A DNA stretch of 64,000 bases from Girardinichthys multiradiatus (lineage: Eukaryota > Chordata > Actinopteri > Cyprinodontiformes > Goodeidae), in NCBI RefSeq assembly GCF_021462225.1, contig NC_061808.1:24651119-24715118 (forward strand), in the 5' to 3' direction. The position numbers and the translations under genes are program-made. Shown here piece by piece: positions 45,751 through 56,701 of the stretch (position 1 is the stretch's first letter; the number at the start of each line of letters is the position of its first letter). Under the pieces are notes generated by a model that did no database searches, was not told the origin of the DNA, and worked only from the letters and a program-made list of their open reading frames with translations.

Positions 45751-46816
45751 CATCAGGTACAAGGATAAACTGAAAAGGAGTAAAACAGTGATGAAAGTCC
45801 AAAAAAAACTTTATGAGAAATTCAGAAAGCCAAGAGAACTAATGATAAAGATTTGCATGAAACATTATAAGAATGTGTGGCTTGTGGGAGGAAGAGTATC
45901 AAGAAACCAGAGAAGGCATGATATCTTTACACTTGTCTGCAGCTTTTATAGTATTGTCTGTTTTTTACCATTTGAATTCAGCTGGAAATACAAGGTGAGC
46001 ATTTACAGTAACACCTGCCTTTTTCTGCATTTCTGCACATTTAGCCTCAGGATGAATGCAGTTCATGGACTCCTTATGTTTACCAACCACTTGCTGTATA
46101 TGTTCAAAAGAAAACAGAGAAATTTATTTTTCTTTTATTTCTATCTGGCCTTTCTCTCAGCTTTTCAAATCCAATATGACTTAATGTTCATGTCTTGCCA
46201 TCGGTTTAATACAGAATAGCTCATTCGGTTACCATTTAAACATGCACAATGAAAGCAGTGCTAAATGTATATACTAGTGGCAACATTTCAGTAAAGATCA
46301 GTTTTAACAAATGTCAGAAGCTATTGTTTGTTACAAATACTTCAGCTCTTAAAACATTTATTTAAGGGAAATCCAAATATTAAAGTGAATGTTTATCAAG
46401 TATGCAGCTTGACTTTTAAGAGCTATTTGTAATGGTGCAATTGTTGAACCCAGTTGAGGTGCAATAAATCTCGCTTCACATGGTAATCATTCATTGCACT
46501 GTGAAAACATCAGTTTGCAGAAGCGTGAAATCACCATTCACCATTGTATTTTCTGATATGAAAAAGTGCTTTTGTGATTAGTCTGCTAACAGACGGCAAA
46601 AACTTCCATGATCTTTGTTTATCAGATGCAAGTTTATTAGAATCGAGAATAATGACAGTGCCCATGTATGTGAATACAGCAGAATACATTTTTAGAGTCA
46701 ACGCAAAATGATGGGTTCATGCTTCAGGAGAACACCCAGAAATTTATAACAGCACACACTATATATCTTTCTTCCCTTTCACCTTGCCCACATTAAAAGT
46801 GGAGAAAGATACACAG
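45751..46816. other. intergenic DNA
   Basis: The 175-codon ORF at 45692-46219 starts inside the Tc1 relic and is rich in aromatic and Lys residues encoded by AT-rich DNA. It looks like a chance frame. Nothing else recognised. Confidence 0.45.
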
Positions 46817-47622
46817 GAGAGAATTTAAGTGCACCCTTTCATCAAACATTTTGACAGGTGGGCGGGACTTCCGGTGAGGGCGGGACTTCCGGTGGGGCCA
46901 TGTGGGCGCCATGTGGTTGCCATGTGGGCAGGGGGGTGTGTCCAAGGGGCGTAACAGTGGATGTTGATTGGTTGTCGTCATTAGGGGCGATACCTTAAAT
47001 GAGTCAATTAAAACACAGGGGTGTGTTTAAGGGTGTTACGGGGAAGGCCTTAAATGAGCCAATTAAAACACACAGGGGTGTGTTTAAGGGTGTTATTAAT
47101 AATCTGTATGTTTTTTCAGGCGTTAATACATCTAAAAAACAAAACAACAAAAAAAGACATGCATCCTTTTATATTTTAAAGGTATAATCAACTTAATGTT
47201 GACCTATCACATGAAATCCTAATAAAGGAACTGTGTAACCTGACAGAATTGTAAGTTAATTTTGCTTTACAGCAGGACCTATTTGTTGAATATATGAGCC
47301 AGTCTAAATCCGTTCAAAATAGAAAAGACCTAAAAAAGTAAATAAAATAAAAAAAGTGTGCTTCACTACATCGATGGAACGAGAAAAACCTTCAGCTTCT
47401 GCGTCAACATACTGGAAAAGCAGCTGAAATAGGTAAGACGAATATGAGATTAACAGAAAAAAAAAAGAACTTCAGTATACTGTTTCCAAGTTACAAATTG
47501 ACTCTAGCAATGATGTGTTTGTTTTTGAATCATGAGAGACTCCATTTTAGGAAAAAAAAAGGAATGATAATTTTAGTTACCTGTAGCTTTTCTAAAAAAC
47601 ATTTTACTTTTTCATCTTAGAG

Positions 47623-47859
47623 TTACAGGGTTACAACTGTTAGGGGCGATGTCAGGAAGGGGCAGTTACGTCTGTTTCTTAGATAACATATCACCTTTGA
47701 ACTCAAGAAGGGTTTTGGTCTTAAAAACATAGTCTTTGCAGTTGAGATAACACTGTCATGTTCTGGTATAAATACTGTGTGTAAATGTTGGGGCTCTGTT
47801 TCATTGGTTAACCTCAGTGTCAGGGTCTTCAAATGCTGAATGTCTTTGAACCATAACAC
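47623..47859 (-). CDS. short divergent ORF upstream of the spliced gene (left arm)
   Basis: Mirror copy of the 50266-50502 ORF; same 78-residue product. It lies between the truncated gene copy and the GC-rich arm tip. Confidence 0.3.
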   Translation of the reverse strand: MLWFKDIQHLKTLTLRLTNETEPQHLHTVFIPEHDSVISTAKTMFLRPKPFLSSKVICYLRNRRNCPFLTSPLTVVTL

Positions 47860-47896
47860 TTGTTACATTGAAAAATACCAGTACTGACAAGAAAAA

Positions 47897-48169
47897 ATGT
47901 CGGTAAATATTTCAGGAAACCCGGAAATTGTGGCTTCTTCTTCTGATAATTCACAAAAGCACAATGACATCTTTAAACGTAAGTAAGTAAGTAAGTATTC
48001 ATTTTTAAGAAATCATTAAATGCATGTGAATGTTCTCAAATTTTGTTTATATATATTGTTTATATATATATATATATATATATTTGTTTCTTTGTCATAG
48101 AACCCACCGCTGATGACCTTGATGATTTCATCTTGACACAATCAGATTATGGTAAGTAAATGTTAAATG

Positions 48170-48212
<43 letters not shown>

Positions 48213-48589
48213 TAACCCTTGACAATGTTTCAATTTATAGATTTGATGAGAGAGGTAAACCCGAATGATCAAGTTGGAGGGTTCAGCGGCTGGAATCGAC
48301 AGTCAAAATTAAGAAGGCGAATTATCTCCAAACAAGAAAAAACCGCAACAACTGAACTTTCTTTTAACACAGAAATTAAAACTGATTCTTTGAATACCCC
48401 CCCGTCAATTATCATCATTTCCCCTGAAGACACACCGGATAAGTTACCAGCACCACCAGAAAGTAAGTAAGTCCTAAGAACTATCTATTTTTTCTTTGAG
48501 AGTGAATGTATTTTAAACCTCAGATAAAAAACTGTTTACAGATTCGACTGAGAGCTCTGTGGAAGACATAGTTGTCGAGCAGGAGCAAG
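47897..48589 (+). pseudogene. inverted partial copy of the seven-exon gene (exons 1-4)
   Basis: Exons 47897-47978, 48101-48151, 48241-48462 and 48542-48589 mirror exons 1-4 of the minus-strand gene, with all donors and acceptors kept and the frame open. Exons 5, 6 and most of 7 are absent. Directly after the arm a short open stretch (48626-48794) can be joined in phase through a weak acceptor (CGGCAG). It encodes a tail with NVINQALSDLNSEPSPHSSI, which resembles sequence just behind the stop of the other copy. Whether this truncated form is expressed is unknown. Confidence 0.65.
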
Positions 48590-48664
48590 GTAAGGAAATA
48601 AAAATTAAATAAAAACAATCGGCAGATCGGCACGGTGACGTTTTAAACGTAATCAATCAGGCTC

Positions 48665-48774
48665 TTTCCGATTTGAACAGCGAACCGTCTCCACACAGCA
48701 GCATTGAGGAAAATGATTCACCTGACACTCATCAATGCTGCTGTGTGGAGACGGTTCGCTGTTCAAATCGGAAA
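48665..48774. repeat. perfect 43-bp hairpin at the gene end
   Basis: 48665-48707 and 48732-48774 are perfect inverted repeats separated by 24 bases. Read in either direction the stem encodes SDLNSEPSPHSSI, so it is the duplicated tail of the gene. The right stem ends five bases from the stop codon of the intact copy and would fold in its 3' UTR. Confidence 0.97.
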
Positions 48775-48778
48775 CAGT

Positions 48779-49449
48779 TCAGTTTAAAATCACCTTGATG
48801 TCACCAAAATGCTTCTTTAACAGAATCTGACATGCTGCCAGAAGCGTTAACAATGAGGCCTTATTACGAAGATTCCGTGAGGCTGTAGAGACTGTCTTCC
48901 TGTGTTGTCCGTTTCTGTGACCAATCTGTCCTACCATCAACGTTACCTCTGTATGGAGAATGAACAAAAAATAAATAAATAAAAATATGTAATAATGAAA
49001 TAATCACATTAAAGCTGAAAAAAAAAAAAAAAAAAAGGGGAATTCAAATTAATTCAGTATGTATGTATGAATTAAAACGTACCGTTCATTAAACCACTCA
49101 CTAGCGTTGCTCTGCTTTGTAGCGCAAAGAGTCGCTGTCTTTTGGCCGGGGTTAAATATTCTGTAAAAACAGAAGACAATAAAAGTTATCTTACGCTGCG
49201 CAGCACAGCGTTCATAAATAAAACGAAAATAGTTTTTAAAATACACAAGTTTTTTTTTTTTTTTATCTTACTCCGATTCTTTGCGGTAAAACCTCCAGAT
49301 TTCACTTCTTGTTGGACTGAAACTGTGCCGTTCTGCTGAAAGCTGTCTTGATCTTTGAAAAGCGACCTTCTGGTGGGCGGATTCAATGTGGCATCTTTGG
49401 ATGTATCTGTAAACAGGTTTATATGACATTTTATTGAACTATGCTTAAA

Positions 49450-49505
<56 letters not shown>

Positions 49506-49906
49506 TTTATTTAATTTTTATTTCCTTACCTTGCTCCTGCTCGACAACTATGTCTTCCACAGAGCTCTCAGTCGAATCTGTAAACAGTTTTTTATCTGAG
49601 GTTTAAAATACATTCACTCTCAAAGAAAAAATAGATAGTTCTTAGGACTTACTTACTTTCTGGTGGTGCTGGTAACTTATCCGGTGTGTCTTCAGGGGAA
49701 ATGATGATAATTGACCGGGGGGTATTCAAAGAATCAGTTTTAATTTCTGTGTTAAAAGAAAGTTCAGTTGTTGCGGTTTTTTCTTGTTTGGAGATAATTC
49801 GCCTTCTTAATTTTGACTGTCGATTCCAGCCGCTGAACCCTCCAACTTGATCATTCGGGTTTACCTCTCTCATCAAATCTATAAATTGAAACATTGTCAA
49901 GGGTTA

Positions 49907-49953
<47 letters not shown>

Positions 49954-50228
49954 CATTTAACATTTACTTACCATAATCTGATTGTGTCAAGATGAAATCA
50001 TCAAGGTCATCAGCGGTGGGTTCTATGACAAAGAAACAAATATATATATATATATATATATATAAACAATATATATAAACAAAATTTGAGAACATTCACA
50101 TGCATTTAATGATTTCTTAAAAATTAATACTTACTTACTTACTTACGTTTAAAGATGTCATTGTGCTTTTGTGAATTATCAGAAGAAGAAGCCACAATTT
50201 CCGGGTTTCCTGAAATATTTACCGACAT
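48779..50228 (-). CDS. seven-exon gene, unknown 261-residue protein
   Basis: Exons on the minus strand: 50228-50147, 50022-49972, 49878-49657, 49577-49530, 49406-49272, 49160-49083, 48948-48779 (stop). Every intron is GT-AG with a good donor (GTAAGT, GTAAGG, GTAAGA or GTACGT), 79-134 bp long and phase 1. The joined 786 bases have no internal stop. The protein starts MSVNISGNPEIVASS. It has an acidic patch (TADDLDDFILTQSDYD, about residues 30-45), a basic patch (RQSKLRRRI), low-complexity Ser/Thr/Pro/Glu regions, a second basic motif (LTPAKRQRLFALQSRA, about 182-197), and a helix-prone C-terminus (ASLLTLLAACQILLKKHFGD). There is no signal peptide or membrane segment, so it is probably nuclear or cytoplasmic. 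I recognise no family. Confidence 0.7.
49451..49500. repeat. (TA)n tract in intron 4
   Basis: About 50 bp of TA at the inner edge of the right arm, inside intron 4 of the intact gene copy. Similar but shorter tracts lie in introns 1 and 2 of both copies. The inner boundary of the palindrome coincides with it, so it may mark the deletion breakpoint of the left copy. Confidence 0.9.
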
Positions 50229-51307
50229 TTTTTCTTGTCAGTACTGGTATTTTTCAATGTAACAAGTGTTATGGTTCAAAGACATTCAGCATTTGAAGAC
50301 CCTGACACTGAGGTTAACCAATGAAACAGAGCCCCAACATTTACACACAGTATTTATACCAGAACATGACAGTGTTATCTCAACTGCAAAGACTATGTTT
50401 TTAAGACCAAAACCCTTCTTGAGTTCAAAGGTGATATGTTATCTAAGAAACAGACGTAACTGCCCCTTCCTGACATCGCCCCTAACAGTTGTAACCCTGT
50501 AACTCTAAGATGAAAAAGTAAAATGTTTTTTAGAAAAGCTACAGGTAACTAAAATTATCATTCCTTTTTTTTTTCCTAAAATGGAGTCTCTCATGATTCA
50601 AAAACAAACACATCATTGCTAGAGTCAATTTGTAACTTGGAAACAGTATACTGAAGTTCTTTTTTTTTTCTGTTAATCTCATATTCGTCTTACCTATTTC
50701 AGCTGCTTTTCCAGTATGTTGACGCAGAAGCTGAAGGTTTTTCTCGTTCCATCGATGTAGTGAAGCACAATTTTTTTTTATTTACTTTTTTAGGTCTTTT
50801 CTATTTTGAACGGATTTAGACTGGCTCATATATTCAACAAATAGGTCCTGCTGTAAAGCAAAATTAACTTACAATTCTGTCAGGTTACACAGTTCCTTTA
50901 TTAGGATTTCATGTGATAGGTCAACATTAAGTTGATTATACCTTTAAAATATAAAAGGATGCATGTCTTTTTTGTTTTGTTTTGTTTTTTAGATGTATTA
51001 ACGCCTGAAAAAACATACAGATTATTAATAACACCCTTAAACACACCCCTGTGTGTTTTAATTGGCTCATTTAAGGCCTTCCCCGTAACACCCTTAAACA
51101 CACCCCTGTGTTTTAATTGACTCATTTAAGGTATCGCCCCTAATGACGACAACCAATCAACATCCACTGTTACGCCCCTTGGACACACCCCCCTGCCCAC
51201 ATGGCAACCACATGGCGCCCACATGTCCCCACCGGAAGTCCCGCCCTCACCGGAAGTCCCGCCCACCTGTCAAAATGTTTGATGAAAGGGTGCACTTAAA
51301 TTCTCTC
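49500..51307 (-). repeat. right inverted arm, 1.8 kb
   Basis: Mirror of the left arm. Differences include CATGTCCCC for CATGGCCCC near 51225 and CCGGTCAAT for CCCGTCAAT in exon 3 (Pro to Arg). It carries exons 1-4 of the intact gene copy. Confidence 0.95.
50266..50502 (+). CDS. short divergent ORF upstream of the spliced gene (right arm)
   Basis: 78 codons (MLWFKDIQHLKTLTLRLTNE and on, including FIPEHDSVISTAKTMFL). It starts 38 bp from the start codon of the spliced gene and runs the other way. An identical copy lies at 47859-47623 in the left arm. It could be a second gene exon sharing a bidirectional promoter, or chance. Identity between arms does not by itself show selection. No family recognised. 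Confidence 0.3.
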   Translation: MLWFKDIQHLKTLTLRLTNETEPQHLHTVFIPEHDSVISTAKTMFLRPKPFLSSKVICYLRNRRNCPFLTSPLTVVTL

Positions 51308-51380
51308 ACAGGGCTGTTTGGTACTTGGCCTTTAAGAAAGGAAACAGGAATTTCAAGTATTCAGACACTGAGGTTTTGAC

Positions 51381-52850
51381 AGTGCCATGCAAAAGTATTC
51401 ATACACCTTCAAATTTTTATATATTACGTCACAATAAAATCTAAAGTTTTATGTATTTTATTGTGATTTCATTTGATAGACCACTACAAAACATATTTTA
51501 AAATTGAATTTAAAGAATACATGGCTTTCCAGATGTATTCCAAATAAACCCGGACAAGTGTGGTGTGCATTTGTATTCAGCATCATTTACTCTTTTGCCC
51601 ATATGAAATGCAGTGTGACCAATTCCCATCAGAAGTATACTAATTTAGTAAATAAAATCCACCTGTTTCCAATTTATTCTCAGTATAGATACAACTGCTC
51701 TGTGAAGGTCTCAGATTTTGGGTAGAGGACATTAGCCTACAGACAGCACCATGAAAATCAAGGAACTTGTCAGACTAGCCATAAATAAAGTTGTGGAGCA
51801 ATATAAAGCAGGGTTAGATCATAAAACAAAATCCCAACCTTTAAACACCTTGCAGTCTATCATCCAAACATGGAAAGAGTATGGCAGAACTGCAAACCTA
51901 CCAGTTTCCACTTTGACTGACAGGACTGTCAGCTTGAGAAACAGCCAGGGGCCTCATGTTAACCCCAGAGGAGTTGAAGAAATCCACAGTTCATCTGGAA
52001 GAATCTGCCCACAGGACAGCTACTGGCCAAAAATTTGCCATTATCAAAGACTGCCAGGGAGAAATTCGTTGATTAAAAAACCCATAAAAAGAACTTTTTG
52101 TACTTTGCCACAAGCAATGCAGGGTACATCACAAATGTTTGCAAGAAGGTGCTCTGGTCAGATAAGACTTTAAATTCTACTTTTTAGCCTACATTGAAAA
52201 CGCAGTTTGCTAGAAACTAGCACTGCACATCAGTCTAAACACACAATCCCCTTGCTGAAACATGGTGGTGCCAGCATTATGCCATGGGGATGCTCTTCTT
52301 CAGCACGGACGGGAAAGCAAGTCAGAGTTAATGGAAAGATGGAGGAGCTTGAACTAGGGGAATCCTGCTAGCTGAGCTTTTGTGAGGCTGCAAATGTCTT
52401 GAAACTGAGGTGGAGATTCATCTTTCAGCAGAACAACAACCCTAAACATACAGCCAGAGCTATAATGGAATGATTTAGATCAAATCATATTCATGTGAAA
52501 GAATGGCTTAGTTGAAGTACAGACCTACTGTAAATCCATTGAAAATCTGTGAGAAGTCTTGGAAATTGATTCAACTGCTTTCCTTCGAATAGGTCAATGC
52601 TTGATTTATTTTACAAAGAATGGCCAAAAATTTGGAAAAGAATGTTCGGCAAAACATTGACTCAGGGGCCGAGTACATATTAACACTTTTCATGTGTATT
52701 TGTAAAAACAATTGAAAACCACACATCTTTTTCATGTCACATCACATTTATGCATCACTTTTTGTAGGTCTATCAGAAATAATCAGTGAGTGGTTGTAAC
52801 ATGGCAAAATTGCAAAGGACTCTAAAAAGTGTTCCTGATAACTTCAATAC
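51381..52850 (+). mobile_element. old Tc1-like transposon
   Basis: Begins with the terminal repeat CAGTGCCATGCAAAAGTATT and runs through a decayed transposase region. ACACCTTGCAGTCTATCATC and AAACATGGTGGTGCCAGCAT mark the DNA-binding linker and catalytic core. The 3' part ends near ACTCTAAAAAGTGTTCCTGA. Length (about 1.47 kb) is normal for Tc1, but stops and frameshifts are many. It starts 70 bp from the palindromic element. Confidence 0.8.
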
Positions 52851-55257
52851 CTCCCTATGACATTTATTCTAACAAAAACAAAAATAGCAATTTCTTAACA
52901 TAATAAGGATTGACAAATATAAATAAGGTTGACTGCAAACTGCTGCATAATATTACCACATGCCTGACGGCTAGTTATGCATGTGTGAAAAACATCTCAG
53001 CTCCATAGCTTATACACTATTTTTCTTTTTTTTGTAGATGCAGTTGTTAAAATCTTGCCAAGAAAAAAAAAACATCAAAGTGTGTCTTTGAACTTTTATA
53101 GCTTTAATCATTTGTTCTTTTTTCAAATAGACTGTAGCTGTTGTTGCGTAATAAATTAGTAATTGTTTACTTGGACAAGCAAGGTGGTGTTTAGATCATT
53201 TTATCTTCTTTTTGCTGAAGCAAGATAGGAGTCTGATCTCATTAGAGTCTGGTCCAGTATCACCTTTGAACTGCAGATGGTGTCAGTTGGTCAACAATAA
53301 AATTACAAGTGACTTGTCAGGAACGGGATTCATTGTTGATACCGGGGGTAATTTTTTTCTCTCTTTTCTCTGGGATGAAACCTTGCCATGCCCTTGTGGG
53401 GACGTTGCCACTCATATTGATGGGACTGGCAACAACCAGCGACAGGTCTCATTGCTGACAGACACAGAGTGGAACACCTGAGACTGATGCGGGCGCCTTA
53501 AGTCACTGGGATCCTCTGTACCTTGAAGCTCTCGCCCATTTCAAGCAAACAAATAACATGTATATAGCGAGTCAAACAAAAAAGGCAAAGACACAATGAC
53601 AGCTTAGTGCACCCACACAAAGAACTCTATGCAGTGTCTTCCACAAAACCTTTCACGGATTTATATAAATTTGTAAAGAACCCTTTAACAGTTTTCATGT
53701 AACAAATTAGCAGTCATAATACAGTTTGGCATGGGTCCTCTAAATTTACTGTTCTAAGGGTTTTGCTATTGCTGCAAGGTCCTATGTCATCTGTGATGAT
53801 CATTTACCATAAAGCAGAATTCCCATATGTTTGTCAGGCTACAATAGTGTCATTTTCACTTTGAATGAAGTCATTCAGTGCTAAATTGAGGTATGGATCA
53901 GCTGCACCACACTGATAACATCGTCCATTGTGAGGAATTGAGGAACGTTTCCAAATTACAGAGCAGGAGTGAGACAGCCAAGTTGCTGTCTTACTTCATG
54001 ACTGATTTGTACAACATTTATAAACTTCAGGCTCACTTATCATTTACCCCTAAAATGTTGTCCTGTTTAAGTTCTACTTAGCTCTTTGTCAATGCTGTTG
54101 TCCCGCTGTTTTTCAATTCAAATCAATTCAAAGATACTTTATTGATCCCCGAGGGGAAATTAGAATTTTGTTTTTTTCTACCTTGCCCTGTGTATAGGCA
54201 TATCTTTGCACATTATATTGTTCTAAATGTGAGGTAATGACGCACATTTTGTGAAACATCATGTCTTTAAAGTATATGTGATATAAATTTTGTGGCAGCA
54301 TAGTATTAACATTGTTGCACAGTTAATGTGTTCCATATTGAAGGATAAACTGATCATAAGGAATTTGAATTAAATTCTCTGAGTGTCCCTAAGTGGTAAC
54401 ATAGTTATTAGCTGAATTAATCAGAAAATAGGTTCAGCTGCCATCAGTTGGAGCCACCTCAATTATTCTGCATGCTGAGGTCAGTGAATCCTCAGAAGTG
54501 TAGAAACAGCAAATGTAGCATGAGATTAAGTACCATTATTATTCAGCCAATGCTTCACCATACTCAGTTCAGTGTATGTGTGGTATATATAGCGTCTTAA
54601 AGTTGAGACCCTCATGCTACAGAATTTTTTATCATGTTCAAAAATTGGGTGGCAGATTGGTTTTGCTAGAAATTCTATTGTGCATGCTACATTATCAGAT
54701 GTGTATAAAGGTGATGGTGGAATATTTTCTTAAAGCTGCATATCTTGCTTTGCTATTGAAATGAAAAGTAGATGTGCAATATTATATTTATTATGTTCTT
54801 TCAAGCTCAAGGGACTGAAATACATTTCCATTATGGATGGATGATAACTTCATCTGAGCCAGGAGGCAAAAACTAATTTTGATATAAACACACAAGGTCC
54901 TGTGCAGTGATACAACACAGATAATCCATTGCGAGAAATGAATAAGGAGGTTGGTTTCCATTGGAGTGTGAATGAACTTGGTGTATTATACAAAACTCAT
55001 ATTAAGACTAAGTTTAACACAAATAGTTTTGTTTAATTTCAAAAACTAATACAGAATGTCATAAGGACTTCTGTAGCTATGTATGGGCTGCTGGTTGAAT
55101 TCCATGTATATTGTACAAACACTTTTGTGGAAATGATGGGTTGTATATTTAATTGTATGTACCAATTAAATTTGTTGCAATTCAGTCAATCGAGATTACA
55201 TCCTGTGATTTATAGAAAATAAACTGCGGTGGAATGAGAAGATGATGCCTAGTATGT
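52851..55257. other. intergenic DNA
   Basis: No gene recognised. At 54145-54170 the motif TACTTTATTGATCCCCGAGG followed by GGAAATT matches the tail of a common fish retroposon; its body is not identifiable. Confidence 0.45.
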
Positions 55258-55500
55258 GTTGCCAAAATTTATGGCATTATTAATGTGAGTACAGTTCTTT
55301 TTTGAGTCTGAACATTTGCCCACATTTTACTACTTCATTGCTTTGAAACCTTCATTGAAACAAGGTTAATGATGAAATAGAAATCAGAGAAAACCGCATC
55401 AGTTTTTCAATTCAAGGCCATGTTTCCACTTTTATTTAATATTTTGTTGGTTTTTCGCCCAAAAAAAAAAGTCAAAAACCTTTTAAAAATCTTTTGATTT
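55258..55500. repeat. 240-bp dispersed repeat, copy 1
   Basis: Starts TTGCCAAAATTTATGGCATT and ends near AAAAACCTTTTAAAAATCTT. Matches 56702-56940 in the same orientation at roughly 85% by eye. No coding capacity. Confidence 0.8.
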
Positions 55501-56589
55501 TAATGTTTTGCACTGAAATCACACATTATAACCTTGACTTTTTTAACTATTTAAAATGTGAAATGGTATTTTAGTAAGACATATGGCAAAAGATATAAAA
55601 AAGAATTTTTTCTTTAGTCCCAATTTAATAAACCTAAGTTAGAAGAAAAAAAAGATTAAATTACTAAATTTTGTTTAGATAATAACCTTCCCTTTAGAAC
55701 ATTAATTAATTCGCTATTTAGAGCACTAAAAATTATAAGTAGTCAAACCATTTGTTCTGTTCTTCAAACTCTACTTAAGTGTTGCTGTACTCCCATGAAT
55801 AATGACCAGAATGCACTCAATTTGAGATAACGAATAACAGTTTGCAGTTTAGGACTAAAAACTTTATGATTATCAAAACAATTTGTTTTCCTAGCTTTGT
55901 TATTAAATTATGTGACATAAATCAGATTTTCCTCAAAACAGTTTTTTGTTTTTTGTTTTACCTATTTGCACAAGCACGGACTGCAGCTTAAAACACATTT
56001 TATCAAACCTTTCGATGGAATTGGAAAACTATCAATGAATAGCTTCAATATATCTCATGCCAAACAGTTATTAGAGCCTTTTAAATAACTGTAAAGTGAA
56101 GTTTGCTTTTTAAACGTTTACATTTCCAACATATCTTTAACACATTTATTTTTTTAAACTTGAGGCAAGAGTTCTTAATTTGGTTTCATGGTTGGCATGC
56201 TAACTTTAGCAAAGTTTGAGGGATAAAGTGTGTCTCTTTATGCTGCTTTTACTGTTGCACCTGACAAATGTTTAGTCTTCCACATCGTGGATGAAAAATG
56301 ACAATAAAACAGACTCGCTTTATAGCTTTATAGTACATTATGTAGTAAATGAGTGGACAATTCAAACACAGTGTTTTTATAGCTACTGTCTGTAACATAG
56401 ACCTGTTCAGGGTGTACCCGGCCTCCTGCCTAAAGACCACAGGGGAAAGGCACCTGGCCCCTCTGTGTACATAACCAGTAGTGTTGGAAATTGGAGCAGC
56501 TCTTCCAATGAAGAAACTTCTTATTGGACAACTGAACTTTATTTCAGGAATAACAGATTCAACATATTTGATGAAGCATGTGAACTCAA
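55501..56589. other. intergenic DNA
   Basis: Around 56402-56470, GTTCAGGGTGTACCCGGCCT is a remnant of the vertebrate repeat also seen near 26.7-27.2 kb. Nothing else recognised. Confidence 0.45.
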
Positions 56590-56701
56590 ATGAGACCAAC
56601 ATTTTTTAATCTTATATGCAAAATGCCATGTGTGATGAAAAACACTGCACATCATCCTAAACACACCATCAGAATAAAGCATAGTAGGGGTAGCATCAGG
56701 T

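Larger units (their letters stand above)
46817..48619 (+). repeat. left inverted arm, 1.8 kb
   Basis: Reverse complement of 49500-51307 with only a small number of differences seen by eye, including equal (TA)n tracts within introns. The outer 300 bp are GC-rich and contain the 17-bp unit GGGCGGGACTTCCGGTG twice (46861-46898). They also contain a longer unit (CCTTAAATGAG ... TTTAAGGGTGTTA) twice, at about 46993-47038 and 47048-47095. Confidence 0.95.
46817..51307 (-). mobile_element. palindromic element with a spliced gene, unknown family
   Basis: Two inverted arms, 46817-48619 and 49500-51307, surround an 880-bp centre. Arm tips read GAGAGAATTTAAGTGCACCC, and the four bases ACAG occur just outside both (46813-46816 and 51308-51311), consistent with a 4-bp target duplication. 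Arms include the promoter region and first four exons of a gene whose last three exons are in the centre. No transposase was found, so the element may be a non-autonomous DNA transposon, an inverted gene duplication, or a transposon accessory-gene carrier. GAG tips plus a 4-bp duplication would be compatible with the Sola superfamily, but that is only a suggestion. Confidence 0.7.

Noticed and set aside
45692..46219. 175-codon ORF on the plus strand
   Set aside because: It begins within a Tc1-type relic and runs into AT-rich DNA. Composition is Lys/Phe/Tyr-rich, without domains, and no splice structure supports it.
47958..50165. CRISPR-like or satellite array from repeated GTAAGTAAGTAAG and TA tracts
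   Set aside because: These are splice donors and microsatellites in mirrored introns; there is no spacer-repeat pattern and the DNA is vertebrate.
46817..51307. Assembly artefact as explanation of the palindrome
   Set aside because: The asymmetric 680-bp deletion, small arm differences and flanking ACAG repeats argue against a simple fold-back error, though only long reads can exclude it.
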